Positions 16,205 to 26,412 of a stretch of DNA of 64,000 nt are shown here, piece by piece (positions within the stretch are counted from its first letter, which is position 1; each line of letters begins with the position of its first letter). The notes beneath the pieces are model-generated. The model was not told where the DNA came from and made no database searches. It saw only the letters and a list, made by a program, of their open reading frames with translations. The position numbers were made by a program, and so were the translations under genes. Source of the stretch: VBAU01 sp036005185 (GTDB taxonomy: Bacteria > Bacteroidota > Bacteroidia > Chitinophagales > Chitinophagaceae); contig DASYQS010000050.1 of the NCBI GenBank assembly GCA_036005185.1, forward strand, positions 1 to 64,000, read 5' to 3'.

Positions 16205-17917
16205 ATGAAATATGAAGACATTCCAAATAAAAAATGGTGGAAAGAAGCAATTGTTTATCAAGTTTATCCCCGGAGTTTTAAAGACAGTAATGACGATGGT
16301 ATTGGTGACCTAAGAGGAATGATCTCCAAATTAGATTATTTGCAAAGTCTCGGCATTGATGTGGTTTGGATCAATCCCGTTTATGCTTCACCCAACGATG
16401 ATAATGGTTATGACATAAGTGATTACAAGGATATCATGAAAGAGTTTGGAACCATGAAAGATTTTGATGAGTTGATCGCTGGGCTTCATAAGCGAAACAT
16501 CAAGCTGGTAATGGATCTCGTAGTGAATCATACCAGTGATGAACATGAATGGTTCAAACAATCAAGGAGCAGCCGTAAAAATCCTTACAGGGGTTATTAT
16601 CATTGGTGGCCAGCCGAAAAAGGAAAACCGCCTCATCGTCCCAGTTTTTTTGATGAGCGCGGGAGCGCCTGGCAATATGATCGAAAGACCAATGCATTTT
16701 ATCTGCATATTTTTTCCATCAAGCAGCCTGATCTGAATTGGGAAAACGAAGCGATGCGAAAAGAAATTTATGACATGATGAAATTTTGGTTCGATAAAGG
16801 GGTGGATGGATTTAGAATGGATGCCATTACATTTATCGCCAAGGATGAAAGTTATCCTGCATTTACTGAAGACGAGATACAAAAACAATATGGCGAATGG
16901 TCGGGATATTATGCATCACATCAAAAACTTCATGATTATTTGCATGAGATGTATAAAGAAGTTTTATGCAAATATGATGTCATGACGGTAGCAGAGGGAC
17001 CTGGCATTTCGCCCGAGGAAGCTCATAAAATTGTGGACCCTTCAAGACATGAACTAAACATGCTTTACCATTTTGAAGGAATAGGTATCGGCTATGTATG
17101 GGGAGAATTCAAACGAGTTGATCCCAATGGATATGATCTTGTAAAATTCAAAGAAATATATACAAAATGGAATGATGTATTTGCTAAAAAGGGATGGGGT
17201 ACCATTTATCTTGCCAATCACGACCAGCCTAGAATGGTGAGTCGTTGGGGAAAGGACAGCCCTGAATTTAAAGCGCCGTCAGCAAAAATGCTGATCACAT
17301 TTTTATTTACCATGCACGCTACACCATTTTTTTATTTTGGCGATGAAATTGGAATGACCAATATTCGCTTTGATAATATAAAGGACTACCGCGATATTGA
17401 GACCATCAATATGTATAAGCAGATAAAAAGAAAAAAAGGCGATGTAAAGCGTTTTTTAGAAAATCAAAAAGAATCGGCAAGAGATAACAGCCGAACACCT
17501 TTTCAATGGGATAGTTCAACCAACGCTGGTTTTACAAACGGAACTCCTTGGCTGAAAGTAAATCCAAATTATGTGGACTGTAATGTTGAGATTCAAGATA
17601 AAGACCCAGATTCCATTTTAAACTATTTCCGCAAGATGATAAAGGTGCGTAAGGCACACCCTGTTTTATTATATGGTCATTACCATTTGCTGGATAAAGA
17701 GCATAAGCAAGTGTATGCATACACACGGACATTAGGTGATGAAAGGTTTTTAATTCTCTTAAATTTTTCCAAAGAAAGCATCGAGTACAAAATACCCGGC
17801 CCCTTTCGACATGATGAGGAAATATTGATCAACAATTACAAAACTTGCGAGCAGTACAAGGACAAAATTCATTTGTTGCCTTACCAGGCCATAGTGATGC
17901 AAGCAAAAGCAGAGTAA
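16205..17917 (+). CDS. GH13 alpha-glucosidase / oligo-1,6-glucosidase
   Basis: A 570-residue cytoplasmic alpha-amylase-family enzyme with no signal peptide. The four GH13 regions are present: DLVVNHTSDEH (I), GFRMDAITFIA with the nucleophile Asp (II), VAEGPG with the acid/base Glu (III) and LANHDQPRM (IV). The N-terminus WWKEAIVYQVYPRSFKDS and region II match oligo-1,6-glucosidase/alpha-glucosidase subfamilies, which cut terminal glucose from short malto- or isomalto-oligosaccharides. The start at 16205 is chosen; the frame from 16130 just reads a palindromic repeat. No other sugar-utilisation genes are adjacent. Confidence 0.93.
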   Translation: MKYEDIPNKKWWKEAIVYQVYPRSFKDSNDDGIGDLRGMISKLDYLQSLGIDVVWINPVYASPNDDNGYDISDYKDIMKEFGTMKDFDELIAGLHKRNIKLVMDLVVNHTSDEHEWFKQSRSSRKNPYRGYYHWWPAEKGKPPHRPSFFDERGSAWQYDRKTNAFYLHIFSIKQPDLNWENEAMRKEIYDMMKFWFDKGVDGFRMDAITFIAKDESYPAFTEDEIQKQYGEWSGYYASHQKLHDYLHEMYKEVLCKYDVMTVAEGPGISPEEAHKIVDPSRHELNMLYHFEGIGIGYVWGEFKRVDPNGYDLVKFKEIYTKWNDVFAKKGWGTIYLANHDQPRMVSRWGKDSPEFKAPSAKMLITFLFTMHATPFFYFGDEIGMTNIRFDNIKDYRDIETINMYKQIKRKKGDVKRFLENQKESARDNSRTPFQWDSSTNAGFTNGTPWLKVNPNYVDCNVEIQDKDPDSILNYFRKMIKVRKAHPVLLYGHYHLLDKEHKQVYAYTRTLGDERFLILLNFSKESIEYKIPGPFRHDEEILINNYKTCEQYKDKIHLLPYQAIVMQAKAE

Positions 17918-17920
17918 AAT

Positions 17921-18433
17921 TTATTTTTCATTTTTTATATTCAAATTAATGCCCGTATAAAATCCCAGATCCTTATTCTTTAATAACTTGGTCCAGAAAA
18001 TAATTTGGCCAGTGTGATAAGAGTAATGCTCTGTTACATGAATAATAATCCCAATGCCTGAATGAAAATATCCCTGCACTTTTCTTTTTCTTAAAAGTTC
18101 TGCAGGACTAATGTTTTGTATCGTTCTCTTGGCCTCCTCAACAGTCTTTGTCAGTTTTTCAAGCAATTCAAATTTTGAATATCCATCATGAGCAGAAAAT
18201 TCTTTGTCTCTTTCTCTTATATCCTCAATATTTCCAAGTGATGAGATAGCATATTGTCTAATGTTACCGCAGAGGTGGAGAATTAAATTGCCAACACTGT
18301 TTGAATTTTCATTGGCTTGTTTCCAAACCTCAGTTTCCTGCAGTTCATTCAAACAAGCAGTTATTTTGTTTGTGTTCTCATCTATTCTCTGAATGGCTTG
18401 ATCTAAAAATTCTTTGATAAACTCTTCTGTCAT
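17921..18433 (-). CDS. DinB-superfamily protein (DUF1572-like)
   Basis: A 170-residue all-helical protein with the DinB-like four-helix pattern. Putative metal His residues occur in LILHLCGNIRQY and in HVTEHYSYHTGQII, spaced as in DUF1572. The N-terminal helix FIKEFLDQAIQRIDENT fits. The biochemical role is unknown; relatives bind metal and some are thiol transferases. It converges with the glucosidase with three bases between. Another DinB-type protein lies at 35996-36508. Confidence 0.8.
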   Translation of the reverse strand: MTEEFIKEFLDQAIQRIDENTNKITACLNELQETEVWKQANENSNSVGNLILHLCGNIRQYAISSLGNIEDIRERDKEFSAHDGYSKFELLEKLTKTVEEAKRTIQNISPAELLRKRKVQGYFHSGIGIIIHVTEHYSYHTGQIIFWTKLLKNKDLGFYTGINLNIKNEK

Positions 18434-18456
18434 TTTTCTTTATTGTAGATTTATTT

Positions 18457-19746
18457 TTATTCAGCAACTAGGCTTCTTTCTTCAACAACCGACGCTGTAA
18501 AAGGTTTTGAAATTTTATTTTTTACATAGCTGTTGAGAAAATACATCATTACGACAGTGATCAGCATGGTAGTAATAACAACATAACCCAACCAATTGTA
18601 ATGTTGCAAGGGACCTCCATTTGATTGTACAACGATTAAACCGGCAACCCATGAAGCAATGCCTCCTGCAATTTGCTGAATAGACGCATTGATGCTCATA
18701 AATGCACCGCGATCTTGCGGTTCGGGAACAGCCGTCATCAAAGCTGATGAAGTGATCATTCTTGATGTAATGCCTATAAATAACAATACGCTTAATATGA
18801 TAATGATCCACAATGGAGTAATGCCAAGATTGGTATAAATAAGAACTACTACACTACTAATAAAAGAGCCAATCACAAAGATTTTATATTTACCAATCTT
18901 GTCGCTTAGCTTACCAATGAGAGGTCCAAAAATAATTGTGAATCCGCCGGTAAATCCATATAGTATCCATAGTTGGCTAAGTTCAATGCCAAGGTTGAGA
19001 TTGCTAAAAGTGCTACCTAAAGGCATCAGCATGAAACCACCTGTTGCCAATAATGTCATAGCCATGAATGCACGCACATATTGTGGCTGCGAAATAGTTT
19101 TTATTAAATGATGAAAGGGATTACGTTGATCCGATCTTATTTTTAAGTGCTCTTTTACTGGCTTCATGTAAACAATAATAACCATACCTACTATAACGCC
19201 GACACCTGCGATCATCCAGAATGGTGAATGCCAGCCGAAGCGATCAGCTAACAGCAATCCGATGGGAAGACCCAATACCTGGCTGGCTGCAAAAGCCATT
19301 TGCACAAAGCCCATTACCCGACCTCTTACTTCCCATTTAAAAAGATCGCTGATGATGGCGAAGCTAACTGAGCCGATAACACCACCGAAAATTCCTGTTA
19401 CAATCCTGGCGAATAACAAAAAAGGATAATTAGGAGCAAAAGCACAAAGCACGGTACCCGTTAGAAAACCAGCATAGAAGAAAAGAAGAAATTTTTTCCT
19501 GTCAAATTTATCAGCAAAGCCGGCTGATACCAAGCCTGATATTCCAGCGCTCCAAGCATACACTGATACTACTAATCCAAATTGTGATGGGCGAATATGC
19601 CAGTCTCTTATCAAGAATGCGCCTAATGGTGAAAGCACCATAAAATCCAGGACTATGGAAAATTGCAGTATGGTCAATATCGCAATAATGAAGCGTTGGT
19701 AGGGCGAAAATAACTTTTGCTTCGTTGGTTGTTGATTTGTTGTCAT
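18457..19746 (-). CDS. Major facilitator superfamily transporter
   Basis: A 429-residue, 12-helix transporter. The loop between helices 2 and 3 has SAGFADKFDRKKFL (the MFS motif G-x-x-x-D-x-x-x-R-R-K), repeated in weaker form between helices 8 and 9 as GKLSDKIGKYK. Hydrophobic segments are evenly spread, with a central cytoplasmic linker (VKEHLKIRSDQRN). It looks like a drug/metabolite exporter-type MFS, but no substrate can be assigned. It lies 23 bases upstream of the DinB-like gene on the same strand, so the two may be cotranscribed. Confidence 0.9.
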   Translation of the reverse strand: MTTNQQPTKQKLFSPYQRFIIAILTILQFSIVLDFMVLSPLGAFLIRDWHIRPSQFGLVVSVYAWSAGISGLVSAGFADKFDRKKFLLFFYAGFLTGTVLCAFAPNYPFLLFARIVTGIFGGVIGSVSFAIISDLFKWEVRGRVMGFVQMAFAASQVLGLPIGLLLADRFGWHSPFWMIAGVGVIVGMVIIVYMKPVKEHLKIRSDQRNPFHHLIKTISQPQYVRAFMAMTLLATGGFMLMPLGSTFSNLNLGIELSQLWILYGFTGGFTIIFGPLIGKLSDKIGKYKIFVIGSFISSVVVLIYTNLGITPLWIIIILSVLLFIGITSRMITSSALMTAVPEPQDRGAFMSINASIQQIAGGIASWVAGLIVVQSNGGPLQHYNWLGYVVITTMLITVVMMYFLNSYVKNKISKPFTASVVEERSLVAE

Positions 19747-19926
19747 AGAATGTACGAAGGTAAGGATAGCCTTCTAGTGGAATTCATTGATTTTAGGTCA
19801 AAGCACAATATGTTCCGGTAAAAATATTTTTTTAATGGTTAAATAGATCATTAAGTAATCTGAAATTTTCGTCGTTCATACAATACAGTGATTAAGGATA
19901 ACGAACAACGGTTACTTTAGAATAAA

Positions 19927-20432
19927 ATGAAAAGATCCTTTTACTTTTTTTTGTTTGTTGTCATCCATCTATTCTGTTATTCTCAAGATGAGGCTAAGAG
20001 AAGATTAAAGGATATTGATTTTTTAGCAGGCGAATGGAAAGCTCATGTTGAAGCCCGCTTGTCAGCACAAGGCCCATGGGATACCAGTGAAGGACGCTCT
20101 ATCATCAAAAAAGCGGTTAACACAACTGTTTTAGAAGAAGATTTTACCGGCACAAGAGAAGGCAAACCTTTTCTTGTAAAATCATTGGTAGCGGTCAACA
20201 ATCTTACATTAAAATATCAAAGGATATTTATTGACTCCGAACATGGGACATTAGTTGATTATGATGGAGAAAAAACACTAACAATTTAATTTTTGATAAA
20301 GATTGGAAATATCCCAATAGATCAAAAGTTAAACTCCGTGTTGTTTATAAAATTATTTCTCACGATGGATTTGTTATTGAGAATATGCGGATGCCAGAAA
20401 ATACATCTTCATGGATGTTACTGGAAGAATGA
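19927..20432 (+). pseudogene. DUF1579-like secreted protein, frameshifted
   Basis: The first 120 codons give a signal peptide (MKRSFYFFLFVVIHLFCYSQ) and the start of a DUF1579-like domain (DIDFLAGEWKAHVEA, EDFTGTREGKPFLVKSLVAVN), then stop at 20287-20289. A neighbouring frame continues the domain (FDKDWKYPNRSKVKLRVVY, SHDGFVIENMRMPE) to a stop at 20430-20432. Adding one A to the A-run near 20270 joins both parts into one protein of about 168 residues. It is either a recent single-base loss or a homopolymer sequencing error. Function of the family is unknown. Confidence 0.7.
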
Positions 20433-20528
20433 AATATACCAGAAATAGATAATGGAAAATTGAATTTATTGGTGATATAAAAAAGTCCCGGGTTATCCGG
20501 GACTTTAGCAAAACTTTTTCGATATTTT

Positions 20529-21047
20529 TTATCTGCCATGTTTTCTGTCAAGTTCATTACCGATCACATATCCAAGACCAGCACCAATGGCACCACCAAT
20601 AGCGCCTCCTACCAACCGATTGTTCTTATTTATTACAGCTCCCAATATGGCGCCACCGCCGCCACCAATCACAGCTCCCTTTGCTTTTCTGCTCCAACCT
20701 TTTTTCGCAACCGTCTTAGCTGGATATTGAGCAACTGAATTCATAGAGCCGCTGCTAGATGTTGAGCTGTGGGTACTTGAACTACGATGTGCTGAATTTT
20801 TTACCGGCACATACTTAACTATTGTTTTAGTAGGTTGACTAGATGCAATTTCATTGCCTTGTTTGTAATACACTGCTGGATCCAACAACTCATTTTGCAT
20901 TTTCCATTTTTGGAAATCAGCCAAACCCGCTGTATCGGTATATGTTAATACCTTCCCGCTTGCATCAGTTTGAGGCTTGTTGTTACAAGCTATCATGACG
21001 GTGGCTGCTATAATGGCTATAACAAAAAAGGGTAATAATTTCTTCAT
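20529..21047 (-). CDS. Glycine-zipper lipoprotein
   Basis: A 172-residue lipoprotein: signal peptide with lipobox (IAATVMIACN), a Ser/Thr/Lys-rich linker (HRSSSTHSSTSSSGS), then a C-terminal glycine zipper (GAVIGGGGGAILGAVI, GGAIGGAIGAGLGYVIGN). Such zippers are found in outer-membrane lipoproteins that pack as helical hairpins in the envelope. The last residues DRKHGR are charged. It is a single gene; no partner is evident. Confidence 0.8.
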   Translation of the reverse strand: MKKLLPFFVIAIIAATVMIACNNKPQTDASGKVLTYTDTAGLADFQKWKMQNELLDPAVYYKQGNEIASSQPTKTIVKYVPVKNSAHRSSSTHSSTSSSGSMNSVAQYPAKTVAKKGWSRKAKGAVIGGGGGAILGAVINKNNRLVGGAIGGAIGAGLGYVIGNELDRKHGR

Positions 21048-21272
21048 AACAAAATTTTTTTAATAGATGAATGAATTTAAAATTTCACTGTATCTAGGTG
21101 AAAAATTATGCCATACCTAATCCAGAAATTTATTTACAGATTTCTTTAACATAGAAAATCTGAGCTAATATGATAAACGCGCAAGCAGAATATTTTCATT
21201 TCACGAAAAGAAAAATGTATGAAGAGAACGATTAATTTAATATTCATTAACAATAGCTATATCGTTGGTAGT

Positions 21273-22059
21273 TTAAAGTTCTAAAAAAACTTTTCCATCA
21301 CTTTGAATAATTGTATAAGTGTTTATCTTTTCTTTAGCAGGACCAGCCTTCACTTCACCATTGCTAACGCCTAAATTGTGAACCATGCCAAGGACATTGA
21401 ACAATTCCACAAATCATACTGCCTCCTGCCAGTGAGCCGCCACGATGCGTGCAGTGATCATCAAATGCAACATAATTTGTTTCAGTTTTTGCCAGCACAA
21501 TTCTTTTATCATCAATATGCAAAAGCTTCATTTGATTTGTTTTTAATTCATCGGCTGCGGCTACTTCAATACGTCCTGTTTTTTCTTTAAAGAATTTTTC
21601 TTTCCATTTCCCTGCAAATGCATAGCGAGGGTTAACACCAATTTGGTTGCGGTAAACCAATGTGCCGCCCATCCACCCGGCGATAGCTAAAAGAACAATC
21701 CCTATTGTTTCTAAGCCAACGATAATATATAATGAGGCATTTTCTGAACGACGATAAAACCATATAGCTGCGAATAGAACCACATTCACAATATTGATCA
21801 GTGCATGTTTTGTTGCCCTTTTTTTAGCGGTACTTTTTGGAGGAACTGTAAGAAAATAATCAACAGCGCCTGGAATAGCAGCCAGCAATGCAAATCCAAC
21901 ACCTGCTATTTGCAGCCAATAACTCGTTTGCCAAAAATCCATTTTTCCTGTGATCAATCCGGCGGTATCAAATAGAAAACTGCCTGTAAAAAATGCAATA
22001 GGAAATGCGATCAATATAGGATGGAGCGGGTGGCCTTTGATGTGCGCTCTGCTTTTCAT
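21273..22059 (-). pseudogene. DUF2231-Rieske fusion protein, frameshifted near the C-terminus
   Basis: The N-terminal 130 residues form a four-helix DUF2231 membrane domain (GHPLHPILIAFPIAFFTGSF). The C-terminal Rieske 2Fe-2S domain has both ligand pairs, CTHRGG and CPWHGSQF. The frame then stops at 21364-21366, right after HGSQFRR. Skipping one base there restores SNGEVKAGPAKEKINTY and a natural end at 21273. So a one-base insertion (or two-base deletion) has cut the last Rieske strands. It may be a sequence error; if real, the cluster fold would be incomplete. It is the second frameshift within about 1.1 kb. Confidence 0.7.
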
Positions 22060-22219
22060 GATTCAATTTTTTGATACAACCATCAAAAAGCCTGCCTCGA
22101 GAAAATAAAAATCCTGCTTCTCAGATATTTATTCGTACCTTTTAAGATATGGATCTGTAAATGTGAAACTACTTCGCCTCCATGAAAACTAATTCTTCAT
22201 TTTAAAAAAAGGAGGCTTT

Positions 22220-22525
22220 ATGTACGTAAGACTCACTTACCTGAATTTTTTGCCCGGCAAAGCTGAAGAAGCAAAAAAAATTTACAACAGCGAACTTGTC
22301 CCTATCGTAAAACAACAAAAAGGAAATCTTGATTGCAGAATGCTTGAACCCGTTGACAAAGCGGACGATTACATCTCCATGACATTATGGGAAAGTAAAG
22401 AAGATGCAGACGCTTATCAATCCAGTGGCGTTTACAAGGAACTCGTTGATAGAGTAAAGGACAGCTATGCAAAAAACCCTGTTTTGAAAGTTTATTCTTC
22501 AGAAAGTATTATGGAACCAGCCTAA
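22220..22525 (+). CDS. Antibiotic-biosynthesis-monooxygenase-like (ABM) protein
   Basis: A 101-residue ferredoxin-like dimeric alpha-beta barrel domain (LTYLNFLPGKAEEAKKIY, DDYISMTLWESKEDADAY). This family includes quinol monooxygenases and haem-degrading enzymes, but also many proteins with no known activity. No catalytic residue decides between them. It is a single gene, followed by a strong terminator. Confidence 0.75.
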   Translation: MYVRLTYLNFLPGKAEEAKKIYNSELVPIVKQQKGNLDCRMLEPVDKADDYISMTLWESKEDADAYQSSGVYKELVDRVKDSYAKNPVLKVYSSESIMEPA

Positions 22526-22552
22526 AAAAAGCAGACCTTTTACGATCTGACA

Positions 22553-22575
22553 GGGGCTTATTAAAGCCCCTTTTT
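22553..22575 (+). terminator. Intrinsic terminator
   Basis: GGGGCTT and AAGCCCC pair around an ATTA loop and are followed by five T, 27 bases after the ABM gene stop. Confidence 0.85.
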
Positions 22576-22612
22576 CTTATATAAGAGCTTTGGTTCAGCC
22601 ATGAATTTCTAT

Positions 22613-22645
22613 AACCGTTTATCATTAAATAGGAACGGTTTTTTT
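22613..22645 (+). terminator. Second terminator-like hairpin
   Basis: AACCGTT (22613-22619) pairs with AACGGTT (22634-22640) across a 14-base loop, followed by a T run. It stands between the ABM terminator and the next gene. Confidence 0.45.
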
Positions 22646-22693
22646 ATTTTTTTCGATAGATTTAGTTACAACTGTTTATCAAAAAACCGCTGT

Positions 22694-23029
22694 ATGCGAA
22701 TTATACTTTTTTTATTGCTAGTCTTTCCTGCCGTTGTAAATGCTCAATTCAACAGATCAGCTACAGAGCTTGCAAAAGAAACTATACGTGAATATTTAAC
22801 GGGCAAAATATTTAAGGATCAATCCTATAGACCTATTTCTTATGGTGAAATAAAGCCCCGTAAACAAAAAGACTCGGATATCGCGTGGAGTATGATCCAT
22901 AAATTTGAGATCACAGAAATTCAAACGCAGGCAGATAAAAAGATAAATGTTCAAAAACCTCATCAGTTCATATTTTTTATGGATGAAAAAATGAAAGTGC
23001 TTAAAGCTGAAAGTTTTGACTCAGATTGA
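22694..23029 (+). CDS. Small secreted protein, unknown
   Basis: A 111-residue product from the ATG at 22694. It has a clear signal peptide (MRIILFLLLVFPAVVNAQ) followed by a compact alpha-beta sequence (ATELAKETIREYLTGKIF, HQFIFFMDEKMKVLKAES). The longer frame from 22601 adds a lysine-poor, asparagine-rich leader that hides the signal peptide and is rejected. No family is recognised. Confidence 0.65.
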   Translation: MRIILFLLLVFPAVVNAQFNRSATELAKETIREYLTGKIFKDQSYRPISYGEIKPRKQKDSDIAWSMIHKFEITEIQTQADKKINVQKPHQFIFFMDEKMKVLKAESFDSD

Positions 23030-23095
23030 ATGATATTTTCCTGAAATTCTTCCGGCATTTCTTATAAAACCTTTTTATACATCAGCACGATATAA

Positions 23096-24307
23096 CTAAG
23101 AGCTATTTTTCCCAAAGAATTTATATTGAACCCAACTTCTGATGCCAATAAAAACGGGAATAAATAAGATGAGTGCAATGATTGAAAGAAAAGCGATAGT
23201 TCCCATATAGGGAGCAAACAAAGGAACAATTAATATAAAAAGACCTGTTACGATGAGCAATTTTGAGACGGGTTTTATGTAGGAACGATCTTCTTCCTCC
23301 TGTTTCATGAGAGAAGCTATGGCAACGATCATCAATAGTATTGTTTCAATGGATATACAAAACATCCAATAAATACTAGGGTGTGAATCATTTTCAATTT
23401 CCGCAAGCAGTATTTTTAGGGAGGCCCCTACAATTCCAAATGCTGCCAGAACAGGGTAGTGAAGAAAAATGAACCATTGCATGTAATGATAACCTGTTTT
23501 GGTTTCCTGTTCACTGGTCATATCAAAATAAATGCTCCAAAGAAGAAAAGCTATTAAAATACCGAGTATAAAAGCTATCCACGCAGCTTGATGTTTATCT
23601 TTTACATCGGCAATACCGTTCACCGTTCCTAAAATACTTTCTGCCAGAACAATAATGGTAAAAAGCCCGAATCTTTCGATCAATGTTGCTGAGGCAGTAA
23701 AAACTTGTCCTCTTTGTTTCAACACATGTACTATTGTGCGTGCACCAGTAAGACTTGGCGTCAGGTTCAACAGCAGAACGACTATCCACAGTATGATAGC
23801 AGTTTGATGAGAAGTAAAGATTGATATAACCAATAAAACCAAAGCGATGAGATAATTGAATGTATAAAATTTATTGAATACTCGATGAGAAGGATCATAT
23901 AAACCAACGCTCCACCATAGATACGTGATCAATATTTGTATCACGGAAAAAGCGACAGCAAAACCTTGATGCTGTCCCGCTGAAGCATCTTGAATAGTGA
24001 TTGCTACAGCAGCAACGGCAAGCATTTGCCAAAAAGTAAAAATTCTTGTTCTTATGCTATCATTGCCATGCAGATCATAATATTGGCTTCCATTTACCCA
24101 CGACCAAAAGATAAGGCAGAACAATAAAAAAGAGTATGCTAGTTCATGCCATGATGGGTGAGCTGAAAACTCATGAGTTAATTGCGAAATGGCCGCTACA
24201 TACACCAGGTCATAGAATAACTCCAGCCAGCTTATCTTTCGTTCATATTTTCTATCATCAAAATTCTTGGGCGGCCCCCACCAAAGGTTTGCATGTTTGT
24301 TTTTCAT
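23096..24307 (-). CDS. Low temperature requirement A (LtrA)-like membrane protein
   Basis: A 403-residue membrane protein with the LtrA N-terminal signature: WWGPPKNFDDRKYERKISW followed by LELFYDLVYVAAISQL. About ten membrane segments follow, with the conserved mid-protein section LIERFGLFTIIVLAESILG. LtrA proteins are needed for growth in the cold in Listeria, but the transport or other activity is not established. Convergent with the small secreted gene. Confidence 0.88.
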   Translation of the reverse strand: MKNKHANLWWGPPKNFDDRKYERKISWLELFYDLVYVAAISQLTHEFSAHPSWHELAYSFLLFCLIFWSWVNGSQYYDLHGNDSIRTRIFTFWQMLAVAAVAITIQDASAGQHQGFAVAFSVIQILITYLWWSVGLYDPSHRVFNKFYTFNYLIALVLLVISIFTSHQTAIILWIVVLLLNLTPSLTGARTIVHVLKQRGQVFTASATLIERFGLFTIIVLAESILGTVNGIADVKDKHQAAWIAFILGILIAFLLWSIYFDMTSEQETKTGYHYMQWFIFLHYPVLAAFGIVGASLKILLAEIENDSHPSIYWMFCISIETILLMIVAIASLMKQEEEDRSYIKPVSKLLIVTGLFILIVPLFAPYMGTIAFLSIIALILFIPVFIGIRSWVQYKFFGKNSS

Positions 24308-24582
24308 TCTTCGCTAAGTTACGTCTGCATAGCGAAGGACTAAAGGCAAATGGGCATTGCATTAAAGATTTTATTTTTCAAAACATAAAGTGGGATAGAC
24401 ACGTCATTTACATTTCTTAACTTACCATTATAAACAGTCGAAAGCTTTAAAACCCGGTTATTGACACAAAATAAAATAGTAGCATTCTGCGAATTATATA
24501 CTTGAAGAATTGAAGAAAAAAATATTCAAAGCAAGTTACCAGCCAGGTAGCAAAAGAATATGTCAGTTAAAAAAGCAATGAA

Positions 24583-25428
24583 ATGAAAAATATCCGCGTA
24601 ATGATTATATGGATAATGGCGATCTTGATCCATGAAACTGGCTTAGCCCAAAAGCCTTTATATACGGCTCCATTAGGCATCCAGACTTACACATTTCGGC
24701 GAAGTATTGGAATTGATCCTGCCAAGACCTTAGACACAATAAAAAGGATGGGATTTATTGAAATAGAAGGAGGTGGTGCAAATCCTGAAATGTTTAGAAA
24801 ATTATGTGATGAAAGAGGCATTAGCATTCCTTCTACGGGGGCAAGTTATGAGCAATTAGTACGATCGCCGGACTCAGTTGTATGGCGAGCAAAAATATTA
24901 GGCGCGGAATATGTAATGTGCTCATGGGTACCCCATGACAATGGAGTGCTGAGTTTTGAAAATGCAAAAAAAGCCGTCGAAGATTTTAATGCAGCAGGCA
25001 AAATTTTAAAAGAGAACGGTCTCACGTTTTGTTATCACACTCATGGATATGAATTTCAGCCTTACGAAAAAGGAACATTATTGGATTATATTATCAACAA
25101 TACAAATCCCGAATATGTATCTTTTGAAATGGATGTGTTTTGGATACAGTTTGGTGGAGGCAATCCAACAGAACTACTAAAAAAATATGGCAACCGCTGG
25201 AAACTTATGCATTTGAAGGATATGCGAAAAGGAACAAAAAAAGATCTGACAGGGCTCACTTCTACTGAAAATGATGTGGCGCTTGGTACAGGAGAAATAG
25301 ATATCGTATCAATATTAAAGCAGGCAAAGAAAGTGGGGATCAAACATTATTTTATCGAAGATGAAAGCAATAATATAATTACCCAAGTGCCGCAAAGTAT
25401 TGCCTACCTCAAAAGTCTGAAGGAATAA
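24583..25428 (+). CDS. Secreted sugar phosphate isomerase/epimerase-like TIM barrel
   Basis: A 281-residue xylose-isomerase-like barrel with a signal peptide (RVMIIWIMAILIHETGLAQ). Barrel strands and metal-site residues appear in LGIQTYTFRR, FIEIEGGG, FCYHTHGYEF, FEMDVFWIQFGG, LMHLKDM and HYFIEDES (Glu, His, Asp ligands at the expected places). Secreted members in Bacteroidota act on sugars or inositols, but no substrate can be named. Single gene. Confidence 0.87.
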   Translation: MKNIRVMIIWIMAILIHETGLAQKPLYTAPLGIQTYTFRRSIGIDPAKTLDTIKRMGFIEIEGGGANPEMFRKLCDERGISIPSTGASYEQLVRSPDSVVWRAKILGAEYVMCSWVPHDNGVLSFENAKKAVEDFNAAGKILKENGLTFCYHTHGYEFQPYEKGTLLDYIINNTNPEYVSFEMDVFWIQFGGGNPTELLKKYGNRWKLMHLKDMRKGTKKDLTGLTSTENDVALGTGEIDIVSILKQAKKVGIKHYFIEDESNNIITQVPQSIAYLKSLKE

Positions 25429-25451
25429 TCTGAGGATCGACTCAAACAGTT

Positions 25452-26210
25452 CTATTGCAATTGCTGCTGCAACTGCTGGAAAGCTGAGATGAACATTTTG
25501 TATTTACTATCTGTATGTGCCCAGGCAATATCGCCGTGTTCAAAAATATTTTTCATCAGTTCATTCGCTTTATTACAATCCTCTGCATCATAAAAATAAG
25601 ACTGCCATTTTGCAGGCAATTCATCAAAGGTTTTCAACGCTAAGCCATTTCCATAAATTTTAATCAGAGAGGGAGTGCTGCGAACATCGATACTTGAAAA
25701 TTTGTTATCCAAGGCCCATTTAAAATAAAGCTCATAAAATCTGCAATGGTTTCTCAGACGGTTTTTTATTTCCTGATCGTTCTCTTTTTTAACCGCTTTT
25801 ACTCGCCATTGGTTGTTTGTTGCCGAATATGGATTATCCGAAGGGGAAGAAAACTTGCTGGGTTGCCTCTCAAAATTTAAGATTGTTTCTTTGCCACTCA
25901 CTAACTGTAATTCATTTCCTACAAAATATTTTATCGGGAAACTTACCATGTTGCCAGTTTTACTAATGAGATACAAGGTTGACTCCTTCTGTTTCCAATG
26001 CCCTTGGTCAAAGCCTCCAAAGTCTCTAGTATATGAACCGTCGGGTTCTAAATCCATAAAACTGGCGGGTGTTGTTTCAATCTCGTTATTTTCATTCGTT
26101 CCGCTGCTATGTGAATAAAACCATAAGCCGTCAAACTTCTTTCTTTTTGATATGCATCCAATTTCTGTAATGACAATGACGACGGCAAACAGGAAAATGA
26201 TTTTTTTCAT
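25452..26210 (-). CDS. Hypothetical lipoprotein
   Basis: About 252 residues with a lipoprotein signal (MKKIIFLFAVVIVITEIGC). The N-terminal half resembles lipocalin-like DUF folds that describe how a model deviates (DGLWFYSHSSG, PDGSYTRDFGGFDQGHWKQ, LYLISKTGNM). The C-terminal half is helical (RLRNHCRFYELYFKWALDN). The start at 26210 is chosen for the signal peptide over an ATG at 26249. No function recognised. Confidence 0.65.
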   Translation of the reverse strand: MKKIIFLFAVVIVITEIGCISKRKKFDGLWFYSHSSGTNENNEIETTPASFMDLEPDGSYTRDFGGFDQGHWKQKESTLYLISKTGNMVSFPIKYFVGNELQLVSGKETILNFERQPSKFSSPSDNPYSATNNQWRVKAVKKENDQEIKNRLRNHCRFYELYFKWALDNKFSSIDVRSTPSLIKIYGNGLALKTFDELPAKWQSYFYDAEDCNKANELMKNIFEHGDIAWAHTDSKYKMFISAFQQLQQQLQ

Positions 26211-26412
26211 AAGCATTTGAAGATAAATTAATTTATTGATCAATTTCATGCGAACTAATTTGACACGCCAGTAACTTTGTACTATTATTTAATGCTTCTA
26301 AACATGAAAACGTCATATTCGTGTAAACCACAATTGCATAAGGGTTTTTACCAAAAATAAATTTCCGGCCGGCACGTTTATTGAACAATCCAATATTAGA
26401 TTAATCCGTCTT

